In this document: positions 31,545-42,052 of the stretch, piece by piece
Position numbering within the stretch: position 1 is the first letter of the stretch
How the letters are laid out: each line of letters begins with the position of its first letter
NCBI GenBank assembly: GCA_947259225.1
Contig: CAMYLK010000016.1
Span: forward strand, 1-64,000
Source of the DNA: an uncultured Desulfobulbaceae bacterium
Lineage (GTDB): Bacteria > Desulfobacterota > Desulfobulbia > Desulfobulbales > Desulfobulbaceae
Length of the DNA stretch: 64,000 nucleotides
Reading direction: 5' to 3'
Notes under the pieces: model-generated
Database searches by the model: none
Told to the model about the DNA's origin: nothing
What the model saw: only the letters and a program-made list of their open reading frames with translations
Made by a program: the position numbers and the translations under genes

Positions 31545-31556
31545 TATCCTGATGGA

Positions 31557-32237
31557 GTGAAGAATCAGGAACGCATAACGGTTGAGACCAAACAACTTTT
31601 CTGCAGGGGACTGGCGCAGCTTGATATCGCTCTACCTGATAAACAGGTTCACCAGCTTGTCCTTTACTGTCTTGAGCTGCAGAAGTGGAACAGAAGAGTC
31701 AACCTGGTTGCAAAGAATACCTCAATCCACGATCTTGTGGAAAAGCATTTTCTCGACTCACTGACCCTGCGCCCTGTATTAGGTGAGCTTGACCTTCTGT
31801 ATGGACCTCTCCTTGATGTGGGGAGCGGTGCCGGTTTTCCGGGACTTGTGGTCAAGATAGCATGTCCGACCATGGCCACTGTATTGCTGGAACCTCGCAA
31901 TAAAAAGGTCGCCTTTCTCAGGCACATTATCCGCCGGCTTTCCCTTGACGGTATAGACGTTCTTGCCAATCGAACAGAGGACAGGGAGGAGCTTTCCAAA
32001 CATAAATTTTCCATAATAACCGGACGCGCGGTTGCAGATGTGCCCGGGTTCCTCGGGATGGTAGCAGATCTTGTTGCACGGCAGACATTGGTTATCTGCA
32101 TGCAGGGTGAAACAGGTAAGGAAAACTGGCAGATAAAGGAAACGGTTTACGGTTTTGAATGTATAGATGTAAAGGAAACTGTTCTGCCGTTTTCCGGGAT
32201 AAAAAGATATTTTCTGATATTCAGAAAGGCAGAATGA
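31557..32237 (+). CDS. rsmG: 16S rRNA (guanine527-N7)-methyltransferase RsmG
   Basis: Methylates G527 of 16S rRNA with SAM. The SAM motif is LLDVGSGAGFPGLVVKIACP, with LEPRNKKVAFLRHIIRRL and ITGRAVADVPGFL typical of the family. GTG is the start (GATGGAGTGAAG). At 226 aa it is near family length. It is coupled to hisD by close spacing. Confidence 0.92.
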   Translation: MKNQERITVETKQLFCRGLAQLDIALPDKQVHQLVLYCLELQKWNRRVNLVAKNTSIHDLVEKHFLDSLTLRPVLGELDLLYGPLLDVGSGAGFPGLVVKIACPTMATVLLEPRNKKVAFLRHIIRRLSLDGIDVLANRTEDREELSKHKFSIITGRAVADVPGFLGMVADLVARQTLVICMQGETGKENWQIKETVYGFECIDVKETVLPFSGIKRYFLIFRKAE

Positions 32238-32356
32238 AGTCATCAATCAATAATCCGGATGGACAATGAGTAACAAATACTGGTCAAAAGTTTCCTGATT
32301 TGGTAAGTAAAAAAATTTTTGATCATAATTATATCGAAAATACAAATGGATGATGA

Positions 32357-33433
<1,077 letters not shown>

Positions 33434-33451
33434 GTTCAACAGGGAGGGAAC

Positions 33452-34372
33452 ATGGTTCATCGTGACAATATACTTCTTCTGTCCAATAGGGCTTCCGGTG
33501 AGCTTGCGGGTAAGGTCTCTGCGGAGCTGAATGTTCCAGTAACGGAAATGGTTCGTAAAGAGTTTTCTGACGGAGAGATTTACCATGCTTTTCCCTGCGA
33601 TGTTTCAGGCAGGGACATTATTATTATCGCGGCAACTCCTGATGATTCAGCCCACCAGGAACTCCTCGATTTGATAGCAGGGTGCCGCTACTGGAACTCG
33701 AAATCCATTAATGTCGTCATTCCGTACCTGGGATACTCGACCATGGAGAGAGCCAAACCCGAGTCAGGTGAAATCCCGAAGGGGGTAACACGATCCCGGC
33801 AGATATTCAGGACCAGGCCGGATTACGTGGCATTTATCGATCTGCATTCCGAGGCTGTTTTGCATGCCCATGCAGGTGAGGTCAGGACCCGTCACCTGTG
33901 GACCGAGAAACTGGCTGCAGACAAGATCAGGGAACGGGGATTCAGGGATTATGTACTCGTTTCTCCTGACTACGGGTTCAGCAAAAGGGTGGCACGGCTT
34001 GCGGGTCTGCTGGATTGTCCGCATACCGCTGCGAACAAGGACCGGTATGATGTGGATAAAACAATCATCGGTCAGCTGTCCAGCGCTGTTAAGGGCAAGA
34101 CTGCCATCATATGTGATGACATGATCCGGACCGGAGGATCCATGCTGCAAACGATTGACAGATGTTACGAAGCCGGAGCAGTCGATGTGATTATCATGGC
34201 CACGCATCTTGTTCTGTCCGGGGAAGCCCGGGAAAAATTTCAGGCCAAAGGTATTAAGCGGATAATCGGTTCCGATACCTATCCCGGTTGTCAAAGTGAT
34301 GAGCTGATGGACCTGTTTACAGTGGCACCCCTTATAGCCGAAGAATTGAATCATTATTTACGACTCGAATAA
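33452..34372 (+). CDS. Ribose-phosphate pyrophosphokinase-like protein
   Basis: Homologue of PRPP synthetase (ribose-5-phosphate + ATP to PRPP). It has the two-domain phosphoribosyltransferase form: REFSDGEIYHAFPCDVSGRD and VIPYLGYSTMERAKPESGE in the N-terminal half, and the PRPP loop AIICDDMIRTGGSMLQTI in the C-terminal half. The canonical KRR catalytic loop is not obvious (TRSRQIFRT sits near its place), so it may be a divergent or second-copy enzyme. It is set between leuB and asd, with RBS GGGAGGGAAC. Confidence 0.8.
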   Translation: MVHRDNILLLSNRASGELAGKVSAELNVPVTEMVRKEFSDGEIYHAFPCDVSGRDIIIIAATPDDSAHQELLDLIAGCRYWNSKSINVVIPYLGYSTMERAKPESGEIPKGVTRSRQIFRTRPDYVAFIDLHSEAVLHAHAGEVRTRHLWTEKLAADKIRERGFRDYVLVSPDYGFSKRVARLAGLLDCPHTAANKDRYDVDKTIIGQLSSAVKGKTAIICDDMIRTGGSMLQTIDRCYEAGAVDVIIMATHLVLSGEAREKFQAKGIKRIIGSDTYPGCQSDELMDLFTVAPLIAEELNHYLRLE

Positions 34373-34426
34373 ATTAAACTGTTAATAAATTCCATAGAAA
34401 TTTGATTATACAGGTGGAGTAGGACA

Positions 34427-35545
34427 ATGCGGAAAGTAGCAATTATTGGATGGCGCGGCATGGTCGGTTCGGTCCTCATGGAAAGGATGCGCCAGGAAAA
34501 CGATTTCCAGGGATACGAGGTTTTCTTTTTTTCGACCTCCCAGGCAGGCCAGGAAGGCCCTGAGATAAATGGAAATGTGTATACATTGCTGGATGCCAAT
34601 GATACCGGTCTCCTGGGGAACATGGATATTATCCTGTCCTGCCAGGGCGGAAGCTATACCTCCGTTGTTTATCCTGCCCTTCGCACCAACGGCTGGCTGG
34701 GATACTGGATCGATGCAGCTTCGACGCTTCGGATGGAACCTGATTCAATCATTGTGCTTGATCCTGTGAACAGGGCTGTAATCGACAGGGCCCTATCAGA
34801 TGGTATTAAAGATTATATAGGTGGCAACTGTACTGTTTCCCTGATGCTCATGGCACTTGGCGGATTGTTTGAGAAGGGCTGGGTGCAATGGGTTACCTCC
34901 ATGACGTATCAGGCGGCCTCAGGGGCCGGTGCCAAGAATATGCGAGAACTGGTGAACCAGATGCGACATATTGGCAACTCTCCCTCATCAATGCTTGATG
35001 ATCCATCTTCAGCAATTCTGGATATTGACCGGAAGGTGACTGACACCCTTCGGGACGGATCACTGCCGGTGGATTATTTCGGTGCTCCCTTGGCAGCCAG
35101 TCTTATCCCCTGGATTGACCGCGCAATGGAAAACGGTCAGACCCGTGAAGAGTGGAAGGGGATAGCCGAGACCAATAAGATCATCGGTCAGGAAAGCAAT
35201 CCTGTGCCCATTGACGGATGCTGTGTGCGGGTCGGGGCAATGCGCTGTCACAGTCAGGCTTTTACCGTCAAGCTGAACCAGGATGTACCCCTTGACGAAA
35301 TTTCAAGTGTTATCGCCGATCATAACGACTGGGTGTATACCGTTGCAAACGATAAGGAGGAAACACTCCGGGAACTGACGCCTGCCAGGGTGACCGGTAC
35401 GCTCGATATCCCGGTTGGCCGAATTCGCAAACTCAATCTCGGACCACAATACCTGACTGCTTTCAGCGTGGGAGATCAGCTCCTGTGGGGAGCTGCAGAA
35501 CCGGTACGACGGATGCTGAAGATCGTGCTGGAGTATTTAGGATAA
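34427..35545 (+). CDS. asd: Aspartate-semialdehyde dehydrogenase
   Basis: Converts aspartyl phosphate to aspartate semialdehyde for lysine, methionine and threonine synthesis. NADP motif [18 protein letters not shown], catalytic Cys135 in [17 protein letters not shown], and catalytic His in [16 protein letters not shown]. The 372-aa length matches the proteobacterial (E. coli-like) class. A strong bidirectional terminator follows. Confidence 0.96.
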   Translation: MRKVAIIGWRGMVGSVLMERMRQENDFQGYEVFFFSTSQAGQEGPEINGNVYTLLDANDTGLLGNMDIILSCQGGSYTSVVYPALRTNGWLGYWIDAASTLRMEPDSIIVLDPVNRAVIDRALSDGIKDYIGGNCTVSLMLMALGGLFEKGWVQWVTSMTYQAASGAGAKNMRELVNQMRHIGNSPSSMLDDPSSAILDIDRKVTDTLRDGSLPVDYFGAPLAASLIPWIDRAMENGQTREEWKGIAETNKIIGQESNPVPIDGCCVRVGAMRCHSQAFTVKLNQDVPLDEISSVIADHNDWVYTVANDKEETLRELTPARVTGTLDIPVGRIRKLNLGPQYLTAFSVGDQLLWGAAEPVRRMLKIVLEYLG

Positions 35546-35685
35546 TGCTAAGGTTTATTGAATAAACAAGCCAAATCAATTGCAAGTAAATACTCAAGCA
35601 AAGAAAATGAATAAATATGTGAAAAACTCGCAAAGCTGATAATTCAGAACCTTTCTGAAGGGCTGTGGCTTAATGAAAAAATAAC

Positions 35686-35720
35686 AAAAAAGCTCTGCAG
35701 GCATACTGCAGAGCTTTTTT
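35686..35720. terminator. Bidirectional terminator between asd and the second IPMDH-like gene
   Basis: AAAAAAGCTCTGCAG (35686-35700) and CTGCAGAGCTTTTTT (35706-35720) form a perfect hairpin with a GCATA loop and A/T tracts on both sides, suiting the convergent genes. Confidence 0.9.
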
Positions 35721-35764
35721 GTTTAATCATTTGTTCCCTTGGCAGGGGCATACTGCCCGATGAA

Positions 35765-36823
35765 TTACACGGCTGCTGCTACCAGGTCGCCGACCTCTGA
35801 AGTTCCATGTCCCATTTTGCCTGCTGACAGGCTTTCCAGTTTTTCAGAGACAACATATTTTATTGCATTTTCGACCGCTACTGCAGCCTCAGTTTCACCG
35901 AGATAATCGAGCATCATCTGGCCGGCTCCGATGGCGGCAAGCGGATTGATAATGTTCTGCCCTGTGTATTTGGGAGCTGAACCACCAATTGGTTCGAACA
36001 TGCTGACACCTTCAGGGTTTATATTCCCGCCAGCTGCAATACCCATCCCCCCCTGGATCATGGCGCCCAGGTCGGTGATGATGTCGCCAAACATATTGTC
36101 GGTGACAATGACATCGAACCATTCAGGATTTTTGACCATCCACATGCAGGTGGCATCAACATGGGCGTAATCAGTCTTGATATCCGGATATTCCTCGGCC
36201 ACCTCGTAAAAAACACGTTCCCAGAGGTCAAAAGCAAAGGTCAGTACATTGGTCTTGCCGCAGAGAGTAACAGTTTTACGTTTGTTTCTTTTACGGGCAT
36301 AATCAAAGGCGAAACGTATGCACCGTTCCACACCCTTTCTGGTGTTTATCGATTCCTGGACCGCAACTTCATCCGGAGTTCCTTTTTTCAACACACCGCC
36401 TGCGCCTGCATATAATCCCTCTGTGTTCTCACGGACCACAACAAAGTCGATATCCTCAGGCCCTTTGTCTTTGATAGGTGTCTCCACATTGGGATAGAGA
36501 ATTACAGGTCGAAGGTTGACATACTGGTCAAGTGCAAAACGTAAATTGAGAAGAATCCCCTTTTCCAGAATGCCTGGTTTGACATCCGGATGGCCAATGG
36601 CCCCCAGGAAAATAGCATCATGTTTGGATAATTCCTCAACCGCGTTATCAGGCAATACCTCTCCGGTTTTAAGATAGCGGTCACCACCGTAATCAAAGTC
36701 GGTCAACTCGAGCGTAAAGTCAAATTTATCGGCTGCTGCCCGCAAGACCTTAAGTCCTTCCACTACAACTTCCGGGCCGGTCCCGTCCCCGCCCATTACC
36801 GCTATTTTATGCGTTTTTCCCAT
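35765..36823 (-). CDS. Isopropylmalate/isocitrate-type beta-decarboxylating dehydrogenase (second paralogue)
   Basis: Member of the IPMDH/ICDH/tartrate dehydrogenase family (352 aa): [66 protein letters not shown] and [10 protein letters not shown]. The substrate loop reads [17 protein letters not shown] and lacks the LRRAKLF seen in the leuB gene at 32360, so its substrate is likely different (isopropylmalate of another type, tartrate, or 3-methylmalate). It is commonly annotated as LeuB-like; sequence alone does not settle it. Confidence 0.85.
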   Translation of the reverse strand: MGKTHKIAVMGGDGTGPEVVVEGLKVLRAAADKFDFTLELTDFDYGGDRYLKTGEVLPDNAVEELSKHDAIFLGAIGHPDVKPGILEKGILLNLRFALDQYVNLRPVILYPNVETPIKDKGPEDIDFVVVRENTEGLYAGAGGVLKKGTPDEVAVQESINTRKGVERCIRFAFDYARKRNKRKTVTLCGKTNVLTFAFDLWERVFYEVAEEYPDIKTDYAHVDATCMWMVKNPEWFDVIVTDNMFGDIITDLGAMIQGGMGIAAGGNINPEGVSMFEPIGGSAPKYTGQNIINPLAAIGAGQMMLDYLGETEAAVAVENAIKYVVSEKLESLSAGKMGHGTSEVGDLVAAAV

Positions 36824-37306
36824 GGAGTTACCATCCTTTCATTTGATTATCAATGTGTTGGTGTTCAGCAGCAGCATTATGCTGCACCATATTATTCTAC
36901 GTTGAGGAATTTTCACAAGTTCATCTATCGATGAGAAAAGACAATAAACCATAAGAATGCTTAAAAAACAATAAGATGAATTTCGGAAAAGCAGAAAAAA
37001 GAGACCACACCAGAATGATAAAAATATATGGTCTCATCTTCCCGAACGCTTAACGACTTTTTTTAGAGAAAAAAGGGGGCAGTCTTGACAGATGATTCTT
37101 GTGTCAGAAATCAATAAACAACATATGTGTATTAATTCGAACTGAAAACTTCAGGTCATTACGATAAATCTTTAGCCATCAGAATTCTAAAAGAGTTGTG
37201 ACTGCCAGTAGAAAACTCTACTTAAGGTGTATAATAGTTTCCTTAAATACTTAGAAGATTTAGGTAAATATTGGTGTCTGCCCCCGTTCGTTAGTTTATG
37301 GTCTGT
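36824..37306. other. Intergenic region with inverted GGGGGCAG repeats
   Basis: About 480 bp, A+T-rich, without a convincing gene. GAGACCA (37012-37018) and TGGTCTC (37029-37035) could form a hairpin. GGGGGCAGTC at 37075-37084 and GTCTGCCCCC at 37276-37285 are terminal inverted repeats enclosing 211 bp, a size and form typical of a small non-autonomous element. Confidence 0.4.
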
Positions 37307-37744
37307 TTACTTGCCAAATAATTTGCCCGCAAGACCCAGAGCACCTTCCACACCACCGATAGAATCGAGTAATGATCCACCACTACTGGCATTGTCAACC
37401 ATTTGAGGAAGTGCTTCAGACAGCCCTCCTGCGGCTTCTTTTTCGCTAAGTCCTAATTTTGATGCAAATTCTGCTATTTTATCAGAACCCATGACACTGC
37501 TGATTTGTTCAGGCGTGATTCCTTCGTTGGCTCCGTCACCGAGCCAGGACTTAGCTATATCACCCAAACCGCCTGCATCCAGATTATTCATCAAAGCTCC
37601 AAGATTAAAATCTCCATCACCACCGGTCAAACCGGATAAAGCCGAAACCAGGGAGTTGGTATCCAGGTTGCTGCCTGCATCACCACTGAGGTCGCTTTTA
37701 CTGAATATTTTTGCACCCATTTGAAGCAATTCGTTTGTATTCAT
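37307..37744 (-). CDS. YidB-like (DUF937) protein
   Basis: Small Gly/Ser/Asn-rich protein (145 aa) ending in GGVEGALGLAGKLFGK. It has the DUF937/YidB-type pattern LGDGANEGITPEQISSVMGSDKIAEFASKLGLSEKEAAGGLSEALPQMVD (key residues about 67-117), in which a helical repeat carries the conserved LG..E.A..LS..LPQ.VD. The function of the family is unknown. It has its own RBS (CAGGAGGTAATGG) and stands alone. Confidence 0.8.
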   Translation of the reverse strand: MNTNELLQMGAKIFSKSDLSGDAGSNLDTNSLVSALSGLTGGDGDFNLGALMNNLDAGGLGDIAKSWLGDGANEGITPEQISSVMGSDKIAEFASKLGLSEKEAAGGLSEALPQMVDNASSGGSLLDSIGGVEGALGLAGKLFGK

Positions 37745-37978
37745 ACCATTACCTCCTGTTCTGGTTTTTCAATAAGGGGAAAGTTCCTTCCCAGCCAAAT
37801 ATATTTTCATTTCAATTACACACATAGAATCAGTCAAAAAAGTTTCGTGTCGGGATGTTAAAGTGCAACCCTGTTAAAAGATTCAGGTCCTGGAAGTGGC
37901 AATACTTTCGTTACGCTTAAGAGATGACGCGATATTTCAGTTTTTTTCTCAACAAGACTCGTTATCCGCGTTTCCTTT

Positions 37979-38140
37979 TTACTTGGTGACAACCCATAGA
38001 GCATGAATTACCGCTGGAACATAAAACAAAAAGCATAAAACAATATTGATGATCAGGTCTTTTCCTGCACCTTTCTTCAGAAATACTGCCAGTGGTGCCA
38101 GAAACAGCGCGAGTATTATTAATACTAATTTATTGTCCAT
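37979..38140 (-). CDS. YqaE/Pmp3-family small membrane protein (53 aa)
   Basis: A 53-codon frame reading MDNKLVLIILALFLAPLAVF, then KKGAGKDLIINIVLCFLFYVPAVIHALWVV. It has the two hydrophobic helices and the central G..KD..IN..L......P...HA.W pattern of Pmp3/YqaE proteolipids, which act at the membrane under stress. GCGGAGGTAATG gives a strong RBS before the ATG. It is too short to pass common length cutoffs. Confidence 0.88.
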   Translation of the reverse strand: MDNKLVLIILALFLAPLAVFLKKGAGKDLIINIVLCFLFYVPAVIHALWVVTK

Positions 38141-38266
38141 GATCATTACCTCCGCTTTATTAAGTTAGAATTCAGTTCTTAATGCGTATAACATAATAAT
38201 CTCAAGTTTATCCGGAAAAAGATTTTTGAGTTAAAACAGGTTCTTCTCTTCATTATTTTACCCTTG

Positions 38267-39880
38267 CTATCTGGCTTTGCTCTTTTCGATTTTTTTCTTT
38301 TCCATGAGGGCGGAGTAGGGCGCCGAATCATTTCCGATAAGCGCATTTAATCGTTTGGAGTAAGAGATATAAGATTTTTCGTCAAGAAATTCCTCCTCAA
38401 ACAGGCTGTCGATCTTTTGACGGGTAGGGAAAAGATAGTCGGCTGCTTCAAAGGTGATAAGGACATCAAAAATCATTTTGAATGCAGACTTACTGTCAAT
38501 ACCATGCTTCGCCCTGAATTTCTCTCCTGCTCTTGCGATGCCCTGAAGCTGTGACAGGAGAAATGCGTGACCTTCCGGGTGAGGGTGTTTCCCAAGTATT
38601 TGGGGCACGATCAGCAGTTGAGATCGCTCATCCAGCTTATAAACCGCTTTCATAAATGCTGGTACATCAATCCCAATAGAAGCGGGAAGGGTCGAAAGGG
38701 TATTGAGAATCTGGGCAATCAGTGACGAAGAACTCCGCCCCGCTGTACGTTCAACCTGTCTGTTGAGTTCATGTATAAGAATATATCCTGAGTCAAGCGT
38801 ACCTGCCTGTGCCAGAAACTCAATGGCCTCTGAGCGCATCTTGTAATCTATGAGGGCAAGATTTTTTTCTGAAAGAGTGGGGCCAGCGACCTGTTCTGTT
38901 GTCAGTATCCAGGAAAGATATTGAACGATATTGTATCGTCTTTCATAGGATAGGGCATGTTTGAGAGCATAACTCACAGCGGATTCGAACTCAATATTGA
39001 AGAAGATCTCGTCAGGTGAGACGTCTTTAAGCTTCGACAGTTGTTCTGCGAAAACTCCTTCCACAAAAAATGAAGGAAATCTGTCGAGTCCGTAATAGAG
39101 CCCCCTGTGCCTGTTATAAACATGTGTGTTGTGTGTCTTGGAAACAATGGAATAATGAGTTTCATCAAGGATTTTCTGCATGTAGGATACGGCAGGCTTG
39201 TAATTTCTCTGCACAAAAAAATCGATGTAGTATTTGTCTATCGGCATAAAATTATGCCAATATTTCACGTCAACATTTACTGTGTACCGCACTGCATGTT
39301 GAAGTACTTTTTCTTCAATATCAGGTTGATTTGTAGCAACAAGAGCACGTATCACAGATGTAAAAAAGCGTATTTCCTTTATGTTAAGATCCAGGGAAAA
39401 AAGCTTGTCGAAAAGCTCCCTGCCCTGATAGAGATTCTTCCCCAATAAAGCCAGAAGACCTTCTCGCAGCTCAGGGTCGTCGAACAGTTCTATTATTTTG
39501 TTTTCTATAAAGGGGTCGACACAACGACTTCCGTTGCGGTTCTGATAATTCCAGCCATAAAGCCGGAGCAGGTTCAGGTCCCTTTTTTCAAGCAGATACG
39601 AGAATGCTTCCAGATTGCCACCTAATGCAAGGGATATGGCCGCGCGGAGGGATTCTTTTTCTTCCCCGGAACGCAGTTGAGAAAACAACTCTTCTTCATC
39701 AGGAATTTTCGGTGCACTGATGGTGCGACCATTCATATTAATGCTTTTATGATGGTCTCCTTTCGGGCAGAGGGCTGGGTAATCTGTCATGAATGGTTGG
39801 GTATCTGCCAAGGAAAAGGAAACAGGGATGAAAAGAAAGGCCCAAGGGGCCACAATTCTGGATAATATAATGTTTTTCAT
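38267..39880 (-). CDS. Exported protein of unknown function (about 537 aa)
   Basis: Not recognised. A signal peptide starts from the ATG at 39880 (KNIILSRIVAPWAFLFIPVS FSLAD); a frame start 36 nt upstream at 39916 would add 12 residues before it. The mature part has an alpha-helical look with repeated patterns such as LAQAGTLDSGYILIHELNRQ and LPASIGIDVPAFMKAVYKLD, which resembles HEAT-like repeats. No catalytic motif is seen. The App1-type gene ends 15 bp before the longer start, so the two may be co-transcribed. Confidence 0.7.
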   Translation of the reverse strand: MKNIILSRIVAPWAFLFIPVSFSLADTQPFMTDYPALCPKGDHHKSINMNGRTISAPKIPDEEELFSQLRSGEEKESLRAAISLALGGNLEAFSYLLEKRDLNLLRLYGWNYQNRNGSRCVDPFIENKIIELFDDPELREGLLALLGKNLYQGRELFDKLFSLDLNIKEIRFFTSVIRALVATNQPDIEEKVLQHAVRYTVNVDVKYWHNFMPIDKYYIDFFVQRNYKPAVSYMQKILDETHYSIVSKTHNTHVYNRHRGLYYGLDRFPSFFVEGVFAEQLSKLKDVSPDEIFFNIEFESAVSYALKHALSYERRYNIVQYLSWILTTEQVAGPTLSEKNLALIDYKMRSEAIEFLAQAGTLDSGYILIHELNRQVERTAGRSSSSLIAQILNTLSTLPASIGIDVPAFMKAVYKLDERSQLLIVPQILGKHPHPEGHAFLLSQLQGIARAGEKFRAKHGIDSKSAFKMIFDVLITFEAADYLFPTRQKIDSLFEEEFLDEKSYISYSKRLNALIGNDSAPYSALMEKKKIEKSKAR

Positions 39881-39930
39881 ATGTAACAGTTTTGTTTTGG
39901 CAGTAATGCACGCCAAATTTTTGTCAGTCG

Positions 39931-40959
39931 CTATTGTGCCTTTTCAATTATTATCATTCCATTGAGCCGATCCGGATCTGCTTGTCTTGCATTCACTACG
40001 TCACGGATCCAGATTTCCTTTACCTGGTCGCCAAAAGCTTCTCGGAGTTGACCATACACTTCCGGATCATGTTCACCGGAGTCACCGACAAAGATAAACT
40101 TTCGTTTCGGGAATCTACGCAATATTTCACTAATCTGGTCGGTCTTTTGCTCCACAGTGGCATCACCAATGAGTTTGAGGAGATTTTTCCAGGTTGTTAG
40201 CGAGAGAAGGTTTTTGGGAACACTTTTCATATGAAAGGATCCTTCCGGAAACCCTTGTTCCTTGATAAGGCAGGAAAGGGGCTTATATAGTTGCCATGGG
40301 CCGCCTGATACATAGTGAAAACAAGCATCTCCAAGATTCTTGTATCTGGCTGCCATACCCGGAGCAGCTACGAAGTCACGGAAAAAGGTATTTTTAACTA
40401 CAACCTTTCCACCCGATGGTATCTCGGTAATCTTGATCGTATCATCAATGTCCGAGATGACAGACAACCCTTCCTGTTCAATGAGCCTGACGCGGCCAAT
40501 TCCACTATGGTCCTTTGAGATCGCACGAAATGTCAACCATCCATTTTGGGTGTTTTGTGCTTCCAGCAACGTTAGTGCCCGCGCATCACTCAGTGTTATG
40601 AAACCCTCGATAATTCCGTTAAGATCAGATCTGGGATAATCACCATCCGCAGATTGCACTCTCCACTCCTCTTCTTCCGGGTCGTTGTCAAACCTGAAAA
40701 TGACTTTTTCAAGAGATTCACTGTCAGCAACGATATCAACGATGCGTGCTGCCAGGTTTTTCAGATCGTGATCTTGAGTTGTGTCAACACTATCTGCCAG
40801 CATCACCACAATTTCTTCGGCTAGTTTTCTTGGTTCATGGATCCAGATGCGAACTGGAATTTTCCAATCACGTCCTTCCCGATAGCCGTAGGTTGGATAA
40901 ATAGTTACGATTTCATTATCAGAGAACAGTTTATTGAGAATTTTTTTAAAGCTGGGCAT
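39931..40959 (-). CDS. App1-family phosphatidate phosphatase-like protein (DUF2183)
   Basis: HAD-type phosphatase related to yeast App1. The catalytic DxDxT is Asp170/Asp172/Thr174 in SVISDIDDTIKITEI. The distal motif is KFIFVGDSGEHDPEVYGQLREAF, with YVSGGPWQLYKPL and GFPEGSFHMK in between. The N-terminal 120 residues are the family-specific beta-rich part. The 342-aa length is normal. The bacterial substrate is unknown; lipid phosphate is inferred from the family. Confidence 0.85.
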   Translation of the reverse strand: MPSFKKILNKLFSDNEIVTIYPTYGYREGRDWKIPVRIWIHEPRKLAEEIVVMLADSVDTTQDHDLKNLAARIVDIVADSESLEKVIFRFDNDPEEEEWRVQSADGDYPRSDLNGIIEGFITLSDARALTLLEAQNTQNGWLTFRAISKDHSGIGRVRLIEQEGLSVISDIDDTIKITEIPSGGKVVVKNTFFRDFVAAPGMAARYKNLGDACFHYVSGGPWQLYKPLSCLIKEQGFPEGSFHMKSVPKNLLSLTTWKNLLKLIGDATVEQKTDQISEILRRFPKRKFIFVGDSGEHDPEVYGQLREAFGDQVKEIWIRDVVNARQADPDRLNGMIIIEKAQ

Positions 40960-41209
40960 ATCTGAATTTCGACTCCATCATATGTGATATGAATGGTAAA
41001 CAAATTCAATGTAAATGGATGAATGAGGCATAACACCTGCGTATCAGGCAGGACATCACATATAAGTTATTGTTTCATGCCCCATATTTTTTTCTCATTT
41101 ATTTGAAATCGCAGCTACTTCCAGCCATGAAAACAAAAAACCAGGTTTAGAGATGGAATACCATTAACCCGGCTTACCGCCATGTTGTGTTTAATTTCAG
41201 AGAGGGATT

Positions 41210-41533
41210 TTATTTGTTTTTCAGCTCTTCTATTACTTTCCGCTCATGGTCGGCTCTTCCTGAGAAGGTTTGAAGTGCTGTTACTTCCCAATCAAGAGAA
41301 CCCCACATGGGTAAGTCCCGCAGCACAGCATCTAATTCAGTATTTGATGAAGCTTCAATGATGAAGATAAATGTACGGTCACCAACTGGAACTCCTCCTC
41401 CTGAAATTTTATTTTCATTCTCAAGCTTAATAAGATTATCGAAACTTGGAAGGATAATGTTTTCCAGGATGTGGAGTGCTTCATCAGACGAGGTGAATCC
41501 AGGTCCACCTGAACCTACTACTAAATATTTCAT
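41210..41533 (-). CDS. Muconolactone isomerase-like small protein (ferredoxin-fold dimer type)
   Basis: A 107-aa protein with a C-terminal half (FIFIIEASSNTELDAVLRDLPMWGSLDWEVTALQTF, key residues about 55-90) that fits the MIase/dimeric alpha-beta barrel pattern. It may be a small enzyme or sensor; no catabolic neighbours support a muconolactone role. RBS GAGGTTACAAC precedes the ATG. Confidence 0.6.
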   Translation of the reverse strand: MKYLVVGSGGPGFTSSDEALHILENIILPSFDNLIKLENENKISGGGVPVGDRTFIFIIEASSNTELDAVLRDLPMWGSLDWEVTALQTFSGRADHERKVIEELKNK

Positions 41534-42052
41534 GTTGTAACCTCATTACTTCTTACAATAAATCAGGAAACTCCCCAGTAAAAAGTCTTTGACCAGAATT
41601 AGTAATATAAGGAGTCATTCCCTGTTACTTGAAATTTAGTAACGATACTATTGAAAGAGAAGGGGTAAAATAATAATATTTCTTTAAGTTCACATATGGT
41701 TACCAAAGCCTGTAAATGACTGTTTCCATTCTAAAGAAAATAATTATTGCATCAGGATAGACATCGTTTCAAAGTTAGATTTGATTATTAGTCAACTACC
41801 CCTTGTCTACATCAAATCCATATATTGTAAGGACCCGGCTGGCAAATGTGCCGGCTGATTATCATGGCTTGATTACCTTTCAATCACTTGACAGCGCTCA
41901 CCCAGCAGGTATATTCTTAAAAAGAATTCAACTCGGGGTTGCGGTCTACAAACGCCCGACCTGTCTGAAGAGTGTAAAACTGACTTTGACAGGTTTCGAG
42001 ATGCTGGCCGCCGCCAAGGCATTCATTTCAATTACACTCGCCTGGAGCCCTT
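41534..42052. other. Intergenic region upstream of the OmpA-like gene
   Basis: About 520 bp. It is A+T-rich to about 41800, then rises in GC. A plus frame (41803-42147) runs into the OmpA-like start in another register and reads LTLTGFEMLAAAKAF near its end. That faintly recalls the C-terminus of IS6-type transposases but is not enough to call. The promoter of the OmpA-like gene is expected here. Confidence 0.3.

Noticed and set aside
41027-41088. GCATAAC...GTTATTG as a Vibrio-type attC
   Set aside because: The inner arms are not complementary; only a small CCTG/CAGG hairpin lies between.
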